The notes beneath the pieces were generated by a model that saw nothing but the letters and a program-made list of their open reading frames with translations, was not told where the DNA came from and ran no database searches. This document shows positions 49,403-58,180 of a stretch of 64,000 nucleotides of DNA, piece after piece. The DNA is from Clostridiales bacterium (lineage in GTDB: Bacteria > Bacillota > Clostridia > Lachnospirales > Lachnospiraceae): the NCBI GenBank assembly GCA_029010495.1, contig JAQXKO010000005.1, positions 62,001 through 126,000 of the forward strand, given 5' to 3'. The translations under genes were made by a program, and so were the position numbers. Numbering within the stretch: position 1 is the stretch's first letter; every line of letters begins with the position of its first letter.

Positions 49403-49890
49403 AAATGTCTGAGAATGTTGAAGAAAAATGTGTTCCTGACAGTGTGACCGATTGTCGGTCAAACGAAGTGGAGGTGAGATTTAAAAGCCTTGCTGAAAAC
49501 GAAGGCTTTGCAAGAATGGTTGTATCCTCCTACATAATAAGTCTTAATCCGAGCATTGAGGAGATGCAGGACTTAAAAACTGCGGTATCCGAGGCTGTTA
49601 CGAATTCCGTTATTCATGCGTATGACGACCGCGTGGGTGACATAACCATGAGGCTGTCGAGAAAGGACAGATGCGTATGCGTCGACATAATTGATTACGG
49701 TGTGGGAATTGACAACGTTGAGCTTGCAATGGAGCCGCTCTTTACGACCAAGCCCGATAAGGAACGCTCGGGAATGGGCTTTTCGTTTATGGAATTATTT
49801 ACCGACAGTCTCTCAGTCAATACAAAGCGGGGCAGCGGTACAAGTGTACATATGGAAAAAGTGATTAAGGGAGATTTTATCCTTAATTAG
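49399..49890 (+). CDS. spoIIAB: Anti-sigma F factor SpoIIAB (serine kinase)
   Basis: DLKTAVSEAVTNSVIHAY, DYGVGI, GMGFSFMELFTDSL ATP-binding GHKL motifs. Confidence 0.93.
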   Translation: MKMSENVEEKCVPDSVTDCRSNEVEVRFKSLAENEGFARMVVSSYIISLNPSIEEMQDLKTAVSEAVTNSVIHAYDDRVGDITMRLSRKDRCVCVDIIDYGVGIDNVELAMEPLFTTKPDKERSGMGFSFMELFTDSLSVNTKRGSGTSVHMEKVIKGDFILN

Positions 49891-49904
49891 CCGGAGGTGG
49901 ATAT

Positions 49905-50621
49905 ATGGACACACTTAGTCTCATAGAAAGCTTAAGAAAAGGTGATGAAAAAGCAAAGGAAGAGCTTGTTAAGCAGAATGAGGGACTTGTGTGGAGCATT
50001 GTCAGACGTTATTCCGGCAGGGGAACGGAGCTTCAGGATCTGTACCAGATAGGCATGATAGGCCTGCTAAAGGCAATCGACAAGTTTGATTTGTCGTTGG
50101 GACTCAGATTTTCAACATATGCCGTACCGCTTATAAACGGTGAAATCAGGCGCTTTCTGCGTGATGACGGGCTTATTAAGGTCAGCAGGATAATAAAGGA
50201 AAATGCAAGAATAGTTTATCAGGCAGGAGAGCAGATAGAAAAGAAAACAGGCAATCCCGCCAGCCTGGAGGAGCTTGCGGAGGCAACGGGCCTCACCGCA
50301 GATGATGTGGCAACGGCAATAGCCGCCACCAGAGAGGTTGAGTCTCTTTATAAGACAGTTTATGACAATGACGGTAAAGATGTATACCTCATAGACAAAA
50401 CGTGCCGGGGTGAGGATTTCAGGCAGTCTGTGGTTGATAATATGACTTTGAATGAGCTTTTGGAGGGCTTGAGCGGACGTGACAAATTTATTATTCATAA
50501 AAGATATTTTGAAAACAAAACCCAAAGCGATGTCGCAAAGCTTTTAGGCGTATCGCAGGTACAGGTATCAAGACTTGAGAAGAAGATTCTTCTTAATATG
50601 AGAAAGGAGCTTGTGATGTAA
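49905..50621 (+). CDS. sigF: RNA polymerase sigma-F factor
   Basis: Region 2 LQDLYQIGMIGLLKAIDKFDLSLGLRFSTYAVPLINGEIRRFLRDDG, region 4 KTQSDVAKLLGVSQVQVSRLEKKIL; spoIIA context. Confidence 0.94.
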   Translation: MDTLSLIESLRKGDEKAKEELVKQNEGLVWSIVRRYSGRGTELQDLYQIGMIGLLKAIDKFDLSLGLRFSTYAVPLINGEIRRFLRDDGLIKVSRIIKENARIVYQAGEQIEKKTGNPASLEELAEATGLTADDVATAIAATREVESLYKTVYDNDGKDVYLIDKTCRGEDFRQSVVDNMTLNELLEGLSGRDKFIIHKRYFENKTQSDVAKLLGVSQVQVSRLEKKILLNMRKELVM

Positions 50622-50628
50622 AAACAGT

Positions 50629-50657
50629 TTGACAAAAAAGTTCATTACAGGTACAAT
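50629..50657 (+). promoter_or_regulatory. Predicted sigma-A promoter for ORF 50748
   Basis: TTGACA (50629-50634), 17 bp, TACAAT (50652-50657). Confidence 0.65.
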
Positions 50658-50747
50658 TAGCACGTGGACAGGAGTTATCTGCCCGGTCCGGACGGAAGAT
50701 TTTTTACAAAATTCAGTACTCTGAAAACGGGTACTGTCGGAGCAAGG

Positions 50748-51836
50748 ATGAAAAGAAATTTATTATACAGATTATTGTGTCTTGTGTTTGCATTTTCACT
50801 TATGTCATCGGCTGCTTATGCCGAAGACGAAACATACAGGACATTTGTTGACGGTGACGTATATGTGGATGTCATGATAACTAATGACTCTGTAGTGACA
50901 CTGGACAGTGAAAACACGGTATTTGACTTCACAAATATTGAAAAAACTGATGCAGACACACTGTACTGCATGGTTAATACCGACTATACATTGACAAATA
51001 CCTCATCCGATGAGGTGACGGTCTGGTTTGCCAAGCCACAGATTATGAAGGTTAAGGAGGTACTTCTTCTTGATGAAGAGGTCGGTGACTTTGACTCAAA
51101 GGCAGAGCTTTTAGTTGACGGTGAGCAGATAAAAGGTTTTATATATGCGGGCGACAGTATTAATGACATAATGAAGAAATCATTGTATGATACGCGCCAG
51201 GAGACCTTCAGTCATTATACTTATAAAACCTTTCTGAATGAAGCAGTTTTTGCATTTTCCGATAAGGAAGGCGATGATACAGATGATGAGGTAACAGTAG
51301 AGGATTACCTCGGAGAAAAGAGAAAATCGTATTATTATCAGGCTATTGACGGGGAGGAGAGACTTTGCGCCAAGGTGTTTAAGCTCACCTTTAAGCCGGC
51401 ACAGACAAAACATATTCAGATAACGGATTATTTGCAGGGAAAACTGAGCAGACAGACCAAATACAGCAATAAGGGCGGCACTTACAGCTTTGTCTACAAT
51501 GCGGGAGGACTGAATTCATTTTACTCTGTGGGAGAACTTGTGTATTCGTTCAGGGAACATAAGGACCTTCCGCTCATGTCTGTATCCGTACCGAAATATC
51601 TTGACGATGATGTATGGACCGTAAAATACATGTCAACACCATCCGGATTTGAATTCAGCGTAGGAAGTCCGCTGACGGTCGAACAGGTAAAAGACATAAA
51701 TATGAATCACGGTATCGGCAAAAAGATTTTAAATGTATCCATGGTGCTCGGTGCACTGCTTATCGTGATATCAGTATTGCTGTTATCGGTAACGATTTAT
51801 CATCGAATAAAAAGTGGAATAGAATATCAAAATTAA
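50748..51836 (+). CDS. Exported protein with C-terminal membrane anchor, unknown
   Basis: Signal peptide MKRNLLYRLLCLVFAFSLMSSAAYAE; C-terminal TM VSMVLGALLIVISVLLLSVTIYHRIK. Confidence 0.7.
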   Translation: MKRNLLYRLLCLVFAFSLMSSAAYAEDETYRTFVDGDVYVDVMITNDSVVTLDSENTVFDFTNIEKTDADTLYCMVNTDYTLTNTSSDEVTVWFAKPQIMKVKEVLLLDEEVGDFDSKAELLVDGEQIKGFIYAGDSINDIMKKSLYDTRQETFSHYTYKTFLNEAVFAFSDKEGDDTDDEVTVEDYLGEKRKSYYYQAIDGEERLCAKVFKLTFKPAQTKHIQITDYLQGKLSRQTKYSNKGGTYSFVYNAGGLNSFYSVGELVYSFREHKDLPLMSVSVPKYLDDDVWTVKYMSTPSGFEFSVGSPLTVEQVKDINMNHGIGKKILNVSMVLGALLIVISVLLLSVTIYHRIKSGIEYQN

Positions 51837-51850
51837 CGGTATAAATAATT

Positions 51851-51894
51851 AAACCTTCGTACATAATTAAAATAATTAATTTGTACGGAGGTTT
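51851..51894 (+). promoter_or_regulatory. Hairpin overlapping the SD of the spoVAC-like gene (terminator or RNA switch)
   Basis: aaaccttcgtac (51851-51862) pairs with gtacggaggttt (51883-51894) with one G-T wobble; the right arm contains GGAGG, the SD for ATG 51898; T-run follows. Confidence 0.7.
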
Positions 51895-51897
51895 TTT

Positions 51898-52380
51898 ATG
51901 GTTAAAGCATCTGAAATAGTAAAAGAAACAAACATGACCAAAAAGAAAAAGCTTTACAGCGCCTATGTAGAAGAAAACATGCCTAAGAGTAACAGCCTGG
52001 CAAATACTGTCAGGGCATTCATTATAGGCGGCGGTATATGCCTGGTGGGACAGGTGATAACAAACACAGCACTTTATCTCGGAGCCGGCAGGGATGAGGC
52101 ACCATTATACAGCATAATAGGACTTATACTTATGTCGGTTATACTTACAAGCTCCGGTGAGTACTCAAGACTGGCCAAAATAGGAGGCGCGGGAACGATA
52201 GTGCCAATAACCGGTTTTGCCAACTCAATTGCATCAGCAGCCATAGAGTACAGAAGGGAAAACCTGTTTGAAGGAATCGGAGCACAGATTTTTTCGATAG
52301 CCGGACCTGTAATATTGTACGGAATATTGTCAAGCTCCGTACTTGGCGTCATATATTATGTAATGGAGTATGTATTATAA
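51898..52380 (+). CDS. spoVAC: Stage V sporulation protein AC-like membrane protein
   Basis: VRAFIIGGGICLVGQVITN, RLAKIGGAGTIVPITGFANSIASAAIEYRREN matches SpoVAC (AGAGSAVPVTGFANSMASAALEHKSEG in B. subtilis, from memory). Confidence 0.88.
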   Translation: MVKASEIVKETNMTKKKKLYSAYVEENMPKSNSLANTVRAFIIGGGICLVGQVITNTALYLGAGRDEAPLYSIIGLILMSVILTSSGEYSRLAKIGGAGTIVPITGFANSIASAAIEYRRENLFEGIGAQIFSIAGPVILYGILSSSVLGVIYYVMEYVL

Positions 52381-52415
52381 ATAATATTTACGGAAGCCGG
52401 ATGTCATATAAAATA

Positions 52416-52444
52416 AAACAGCCCCACTTGTGGGGCTGTTTTAG
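52416..52444 (+). terminator. Terminator after spoVAC
   Basis: aaaacagccccacttgtggggctgtttt. Confidence 0.85.
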
Positions 52445-52649
52445 TTGGAGAGTAAATAAATTTCTATAGAAAAGAAATTTTACAAATTTTATGCAGCTAT
52501 CTGTAAAGTCTTATATTTTTATGTCATAGTTTCATATTTGTTTTAAAAGAATACCATAATTTAAATAATTTGTCAACACTATAAGTGGTATAAATCGCAC
52601 CCATTGTGTAGATAATCAGTTTACAATAAGTGTTGGAGGTGCTCACAAT

Positions 52650-52955
52650 ATGATACAGGATTTACCGAACAAACTTAAAGAATCACGTTTGAAATACGGA
52701 TATTCACAGCGGGAGGTGGCTGACCGCCTTCAGATATCTCCATCAATTGTTTCGGGGTACGAAACCGGAGAGAGAACTCCGAGTGTCGACAATTTGATTT
52801 CATTATCTTATTTGTATAAATGCAGCACTGATTATCTGCTGGGAAAGGATTCAACTGATTTCGAATTTACAATTGACGTCTCGGGTTTATCGCATGATGA
52901 GGTACATGCGCTGAATCTGTTGGTGGAGGCTATAAGAAAGAAAAAAAACCGGTAG
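52650..52955 (+). CDS. XRE family transcriptional regulator
   Basis: LKESRLKYGYSQREVADRLQISPSIVSGYETGERTPSVDNLISLSYLYKCSTDYLLG. Confidence 0.9.
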   Translation: MIQDLPNKLKESRLKYGYSQREVADRLQISPSIVSGYETGERTPSVDNLISLSYLYKCSTDYLLGKDSTDFEFTIDVSGLSHDEVHALNLLVEAIRKKKNR

Positions 52956-52980
52956 CGAAATAATATTTCTACCGGTTTTA
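52946..52980. terminator. Terminator
   Basis: aaaccggtagcgaaataatatttctaccggtttta. Confidence 0.75.
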
Positions 52981-53096
52981 TTATTATGAATCATAATAAT
53001 CCATTTGTCATAAAAATATCGGCTGAGGGCTTATTTGATAAGCCTTCAGCCGCTTTTCATAATATAAAATTTTTAAATCAATAATAGTATTGATTA

Positions 53097-54401
53097 TTAT
53101 ACATAAAGATTTCTGCGGTCGATAACACGCTTAGCCTTGCCCTCTGAACGTACAATTGTCTTAGGCTCAACTACCTTTACGTCAACCTTGATGCCGAGCA
53201 TTGACTTGAGGCCGTCAACAATCTTCTTTTCTCTGATTTCTACAGGTACTGAATTGTCTGCAGCCATCTCAGGAGTTAACTCAACCTGAACCTCAATGGA
53301 GTCACGGTTGTTGTGTCTGTCTACCACAATCTGGTAGTTAGCCTGATAGCCCTGCTTAAGGAGAACTGCCTCAATCTGTGAAGGCCATACGTTTACACCC
53401 TTAACTATCATCATATCATCGCTGCGGCCCATAGGCTTATGCATACGTACATGAGTACGTCCGCAGGAGCACTTTTCTCTTGTAAGCTTACAAAGGTCTC
53501 TTGTACGGTAGCGGAGAAGCGGGAATGCCTTTTTGGTAATACATGTAAATACAAGCTCACCGACTTCACCGTCAGGTAAAACCTCACCTGTTTCAGGATT
53601 GATGATTTCAGGAATGAAATGATCCTCCTGTACATGCATGCCTGCCTGAGCTTCACATTCAAATGAGACGCCGGGTCCGGTGATTTCCGTCAGACCGTAG
53701 ATATCATATGCCTTGATTCCGAGTGAATCCTCGATGCTTTTACGCATTTCCTCTGTCCAAGGCTCTGCGCCGAAAATACCTGCCTTAAGCTTAATTTTAT
53801 CCTTGAGACCGCGCTCGTTAATTGCCTCGCCAAGGTTTGCCGCATAAGATGGTGTACAGCAAAGAATTGTAGAACCAAGGTCCTCCATAAACTGAAGCTG
53901 ACGTTCTGTGTTACCTGAGGACATAGGAAGTGTAAGACAGCCAACCTTGTGTGAACCGCCGTTAAGACCCGGACCGCCTGTAAATAATCCGTAGCCGTAA
54001 CATACATGGCAGACATCATCCTTTGTACCGCCTGCAGCAACAATGGCTCTTGCGCAACACTCATCCCAGATATCAATATCGCCCTGTGTATAGAAAGCGA
54101 CAACCCTGCGTCCTGTGGTGCCGGAAGTAGACTGGATTCGTACGCACTCTGAAAGAGGTACACCGACTAAACCGTACGGATACTGGTCGCGAAGATCGTC
54201 CTTATTGATAAACGGAAGCTTTGAAAGGTCGTCAACTGACTTAATATCCTCAGGCTTAATGCCTGCTTCATCCATTTTATCATGATAAAACTTTACATTT
54301 TCATATACATGCTTAACCTGCTCAACTAAACGCTCGCTCTGGAGTTCTCTTAACTGCTCGAGAGGCATTGTTTCTATTTCTTTATTAAAATAGTTGCTCA
54401 T
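53097..54401 (-). CDS. paaK: Phenylacetate--CoA ligase family protein
   Basis: IQSTSGTTGRRVVAFYT AMP-binding, YGLTEITGPGVSFEC, LLRYRTRDLCKL, GRSDDMMIVKGVNVWPSQIE. Confidence 0.95.
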   Translation of the reverse strand: MSNYFNKEIETMPLEQLRELQSERLVEQVKHVYENVKFYHDKMDEAGIKPEDIKSVDDLSKLPFINKDDLRDQYPYGLVGVPLSECVRIQSTSGTTGRRVVAFYTQGDIDIWDECCARAIVAAGGTKDDVCHVCYGYGLFTGGPGLNGGSHKVGCLTLPMSSGNTERQLQFMEDLGSTILCCTPSYAANLGEAINERGLKDKIKLKAGIFGAEPWTEEMRKSIEDSLGIKAYDIYGLTEITGPGVSFECEAQAGMHVQEDHFIPEIINPETGEVLPDGEVGELVFTCITKKAFPLLRYRTRDLCKLTREKCSCGRTHVRMHKPMGRSDDMMIVKGVNVWPSQIEAVLLKQGYQANYQIVVDRHNNRDSIEVQVELTPEMAADNSVPVEIREKKIVDGLKSMLGIKVDVKVVEPKTIVRSEGKAKRVIDRRNLYV

Positions 54402-54647
54402 TTGTGTTACTCCTTTTTATTAAACTGGATAATGAAAATAAATACCCAAAATCAGAAAAATTCTATCACAAAATCGGGGAAAAGTAAATATTTACTTTAC
54501 AATTTAAATTAATAATATGATTTTTTGTTAATAAATATAAAAAAATCTTCAATATGATGTTTGATATATTCATGATATTATGATACAATGTGGGAACAGT
54601 ATAAAAATGTTAATAATTTATCGACAGATATTTTTGAGGAGGACTTT

Positions 54648-55373
54648 ATGCTCGAATTAAAAAACATAGGATTTCAGACTGAGGATGAAAAGGAAATTCT
54701 ACGCGATGTCAATTTAAATATAGAAGATAAAATAGTTGTTATCACCGGTCCGAACGGTGGCGGCAAGTCTACTCTTGCAAAGGTCATTTCGGGTATTTTC
54801 CGGCCGACATCGGGACAGATTTTATTGGACGGCGTCGACATAACCGATATGTCGATAACCGAAAGGGCAAAGGCCGGCGTAAGTATTGCCTTCCAGCAGC
54901 CTGTAAGATTCAAGGGACTGACAGTTCAGGATTTGATTACCATTGCCGCAGGCAGGAAAATCAGTCTTTCCGAAGCCTGTTCATACCTCTCTGAGGTCGG
55001 ACTGTGCGCAAAGGATTATATTAAAAGAGAACTCAATTCAAGTCTTTCCGGCGGAGAAATGAAGCGAATCGAGATTGCCATGACACTGGCGCGTGAGTCA
55101 AAGCTTTCAATATTTGACGAACCTGAGGCCGGAATCGACCTTTGGAGCTTCAACAATCTGATTAAGGTGTTTGAAAAAATGCATGAGAATACTAAAGGCA
55201 CCATACTCATAATAAGCCATCAGGAAAGGATATTAAATATTGCAGATAAGATTATTTATCTAAAGGACGGTCAGGTTGAAAGATACGGAAGCAGAGAGGA
55301 AATACTTCCAATGCTTTTGAATGCGGCAGAAAAACCGGGCTGTACGACACTGTTAAATAAGCTTGACAAATAA
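54648..55373 (+). CDS. SufC-like ABC ATPase (possible SmsC of SUF-like minimal system)
   Basis: ITGPNGGGKSTLAKVISGI, Q-loop FQQPVRFKGL, SLSGGEMKRIEIAM, IFDEPEAGIDLWSF. Confidence 0.88.
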   Translation: MLELKNIGFQTEDEKEILRDVNLNIEDKIVVITGPNGGGKSTLAKVISGIFRPTSGQILLDGVDITDMSITERAKAGVSIAFQQPVRFKGLTVQDLITIAAGRKISLSEACSYLSEVGLCAKDYIKRELNSSLSGGEMKRIEIAMTLARESKLSIFDEPEAGIDLWSFNNLIKVFEKMHENTKGTILIISHQERILNIADKIIYLKDGQVERYGSREEILPMLLNAAEKPGCTTLLNKLDK

Positions 55374-55388
55374 TATTGCACTTATGGA

Positions 55389-56314
55389 GGAGTAAAATGG
55401 ACGACATACAGTTAAATTTACTAAAGGAGGTTGCAGAGCTTGACCGTCTGCCTGCCGGCGCATATAACATTCGCGTAAACGGTAAGGGAGAGGCAAGAAA
55501 TACAACTGCCAACATTGATATTATTACCAAAAAAGACAAGCCGGGTATTGACATATATGTTAAACCGGGCACAAAGAAGGAAAGCCTTCATATCCCTGTA
55601 GTTCTTTCACAGAGCGGACTCCACGATATGGTTTACAACGATTTTTACATCGGGGAGGATGCCGACGTCACCATTATTGCCGGCTGCGGTATTCACTGTG
55701 GCGGCAATGAAGAAACGGGTCATGACGGTGTACACCGCTTTTTCCTTGAGAAAAATGCCAAAATTCGCTATGTTGAAAAGCATTACGGTGAAGGAGAGGG
55801 ACGGGGCAGAAGAATAATGAATCCGACAACCGAGGTCTATCTTAAGGAGGGCGCAAGCGCCTACATGGAAATGACTCAGATTGCCGGCATTGATGATACT
55901 TATCGTAAAACCACTGCAATCATTGAGAAGGGCGCCGGACTGGAAATCATGGAAAAAGTTATGACAACAGGTGTGCAGAATGCAGTGTCTGACTTTACGG
56001 CAACACTTCAGGGTGATGATTCCAGCTGTAATATTGTGAGCAGAACAGTGGCTAAGGATAAATCAAGACAGCACTTTGCATCCAATCTTATAGGTAATTC
56101 AAAATGCAGCGGACATTCAGAATGTGATTCGATAATAATGGATGACGCAAAGGTATCGGCAAGCCCAAGTCTTACTGCTGCAAATGTGGATGCAGGACTT
56201 ATTCACGAGGCGGCTATCGGAAAGATTGCCGGAGAACAGCTGCTTAAGCTTATGTCACTCGGACTTACCGAGAGTGAGGCAGAGGAAAAGATTGTAAACG
56301 GTTTCTTAAAATAA
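55389..56314 (+). CDS. SufB/SufD-like Fe-S scaffold protein (possible SmsB), short form
   Basis: About 308-aa ORF start at ATG 55397 or nearby; YIGEDADVTIIAGCGIHCGG..DGVHRFFLEKNAKIRYVEKHYGEG, CNIVSRTVAKDKSRQHFASNLIGNSKCSGHSECDSIIMDDAKVSASPSL, LIHEAAIGKIAGEQL typical of SufBD core. Confidence 0.85.
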
Positions 56315-56341
56315 AAACAGTGTTTGTTCAGCATAATAATT

Positions 56342-56376
56342 AAAAAGCGTTGTCAGGTTTCTGACAACGCTTTTTT
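56342..56376. terminator. Bidirectional terminator
   Basis: aaaaagcgttgtcaggtttctgacaacgctttttt. Confidence 0.85.
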
Positions 56377-56399
56377 ACTAACTTACTTTAGTTTTGATT

Positions 56400-57917
56400 T
56401 TACTGCCCCTTTTTTGAGGCTTCAAACTCTGCCATTATTTCTTCTGACGGAGCCTTTGTAATCAGACTTACCGCAACTGTAAAGAAGAGTGATACAAGGA
56501 ATGCAGGCAGAAGCTCATAGATATCAACAATACCGCCTAAAGGTCGTACTGCAAATTTCCAGATAAATACTGTAGAAGCACCTGTGATAATACCTGCAAT
56601 TGCACCGGCAAGGTTAGTTCTCTTCCAGAAGAGAGCGAGCAGCATTACGGCACCGAAGGCTCCTCCGAAGCCTGCCCACGCAAATGATACAATGTTAAAT
56701 ACCTTTGAATCAGGGTTCCTTGCTATTACAATACCGATAAGTGCGATAACTATGATTGCAATTCTTGCAATGATAAGGCTCTGCTTCTTAGTAAGCTTAA
56801 CGCCGAAGAAGTCCTGAATGATGTTTTCTGAAGCACTTGAAGCAGCGGCAAGCATCTGGGAATCTGCTGTTGACATTGTGGCAGCAAGTATACCGGCAAG
56901 GATAACACCCGCTACAACAGAAGCTATTGCGCCGTTTTCAGATATAAGCTTTGCAATATTTATAATAACTGTTTCGCTGTCTGCAAGATTATCAAGCTTA
57001 CCTGCTTTGGTCATGCCAAGACCGACAACACCTATACAGATGGCAGCAGTCATGGCAATTACAACCCAGATAGAAGCAATTCTTCTTGACAGAACAAGCT
57101 TTTTCTCGTCTTCAATAGCCATAAAACGTACAAGAATATGAGGCATTCCGAAATATCCCAGACCCCATGCCATTGTTGAGATAATAGTGATGAGACCATA
57201 TGAATTTGCTGTATTGTTTACGGGATTATGTGTTGCCGTAAGTGAAAAATAACCGGCAAGGCTTTTACCGTTATCAATAACGGCATTTATGCCGCCTGCA
57301 GTAGTAATACCAAATACGAGAACAACACAAAGAGCTATAGTCATTACTATGCTCTGGATAAGGTCTGTCGTACATACGGCCTTGAAACCGCCCATAATAG
57401 TATATGCAATGATAACAAGAGCGGATACAACCATTGCAATCATATAGTCAACGCCAAAAAGCGAGTTGAAGAGCTTACCGCAGGCTGCAAAGCCCGAAGC
57501 GGTATATGGCACGAAGAAAACAATGATTGCAAAAGCCGCAATTGCATTAATTATATTTTTATTGTCGTGAAAACGTTTTGAGAAAAAGTCAGGAACTGTA
57601 ATGGCTCCGAGGTTTGAGGAATATCTTCTCAGCCTTCTTGAAACAAGAAGCCAGTTTAACCATGTACCGATTGCAAGACCGATAGCAGTCCAGGCTGCAT
57701 CACAAATACCTATTGCGTATGCAACACCGGGGAGGCCCATAAGAAGCCAGCTTGACATATCACTTGCTTCAGCACTCATGGCTGTGACAATAGGCCCCAT
57801 TTTTCTGCCTCCGAGATAAAAGCCCTCTGTGGAATCATTGTTTTTACTGTATATAAATCCAATGATAAGAACACCTATGAGGTATACTGCGATGGCTGCG
57901 ATAATTAAGATTTTCAT
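56400..57917 (-). CDS. putP: Sodium/proline symporter (SSS family)
   Basis: YSKNNDSTEGFYLGGRKMGPIVTAMSAEASDMSSWLLMGLPG..., SSS-family topology. Confidence 0.93.
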   Translation of the reverse strand: MKILIIAAIAVYLIGVLIIGFIYSKNNDSTEGFYLGGRKMGPIVTAMSAEASDMSSWLLMGLPGVAYAIGICDAAWTAIGLAIGTWLNWLLVSRRLRRYSSNLGAITVPDFFSKRFHDNKNIINAIAAFAIIVFFVPYTASGFAACGKLFNSLFGVDYMIAMVVSALVIIAYTIMGGFKAVCTTDLIQSIVMTIALCVVLVFGITTAGGINAVIDNGKSLAGYFSLTATHNPVNNTANSYGLITIISTMAWGLGYFGMPHILVRFMAIEDEKKLVLSRRIASIWVVIAMTAAICIGVVGLGMTKAGKLDNLADSETVIINIAKLISENGAIASVVAGVILAGILAATMSTADSQMLAAASSASENIIQDFFGVKLTKKQSLIIARIAIIVIALIGIVIARNPDSKVFNIVSFAWAGFGGAFGAVMLLALFWKRTNLAGAIAGIITGASTVFIWKFAVRPLGGIVDIYELLPAFLVSLFFTVAVSLITKAPSEEIMAEFEASKKGQ

Positions 57918-57949
57918 ATGAATTTCCCTTTCTGTTGTTTGTTTATAGC

Positions 57950-57981
57950 AAAAAAAGAGTGCTCATCATAAGAGCCCTCTT
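57950..57981 (-). terminator. Predicted premature terminator/attenuator in the putP leader
   Basis: Minus strand AAGAG-g-GCTC-ttatgat-GAGC-a-CTCTTTTTTT, between promoter (-10 at 57999-58004) and putP start (57917). Confidence 0.65.
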
Positions 57982-57998
57982 ACACTCGATATAAAGGT

Positions 57999-58027
57999 AT
58001 TATACAGGGTAATGGCGGATGTGTCAA
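57999..58027 (-). promoter_or_regulatory. Consensus sigma-A promoter of putP
   Basis: Minus strand TTGACA (58027-58022), 17 bp, TATAAT (58004-57999). Confidence 0.85.
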
Positions 58028-58180
58028 TAATTGTATACAAGAGTACAATGTAAAAAGACCTTATTTTAGTGATATAGATAAAAAACTTGCCTGCAGATAA
58101 TAATTTTAGTATAATAATTCTTGAAATTCAGAAATTGTGACGGAGGAAAATTATGATAAGTTTTATCATAAGCTGAGATA

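Noticed and set aside
52560-52650. XRE autoregulatory operators (aacactataagtggt / acaataagtgttgg)
   Set aside because: Weakly similar half-sites only; not convincing without comparative data.
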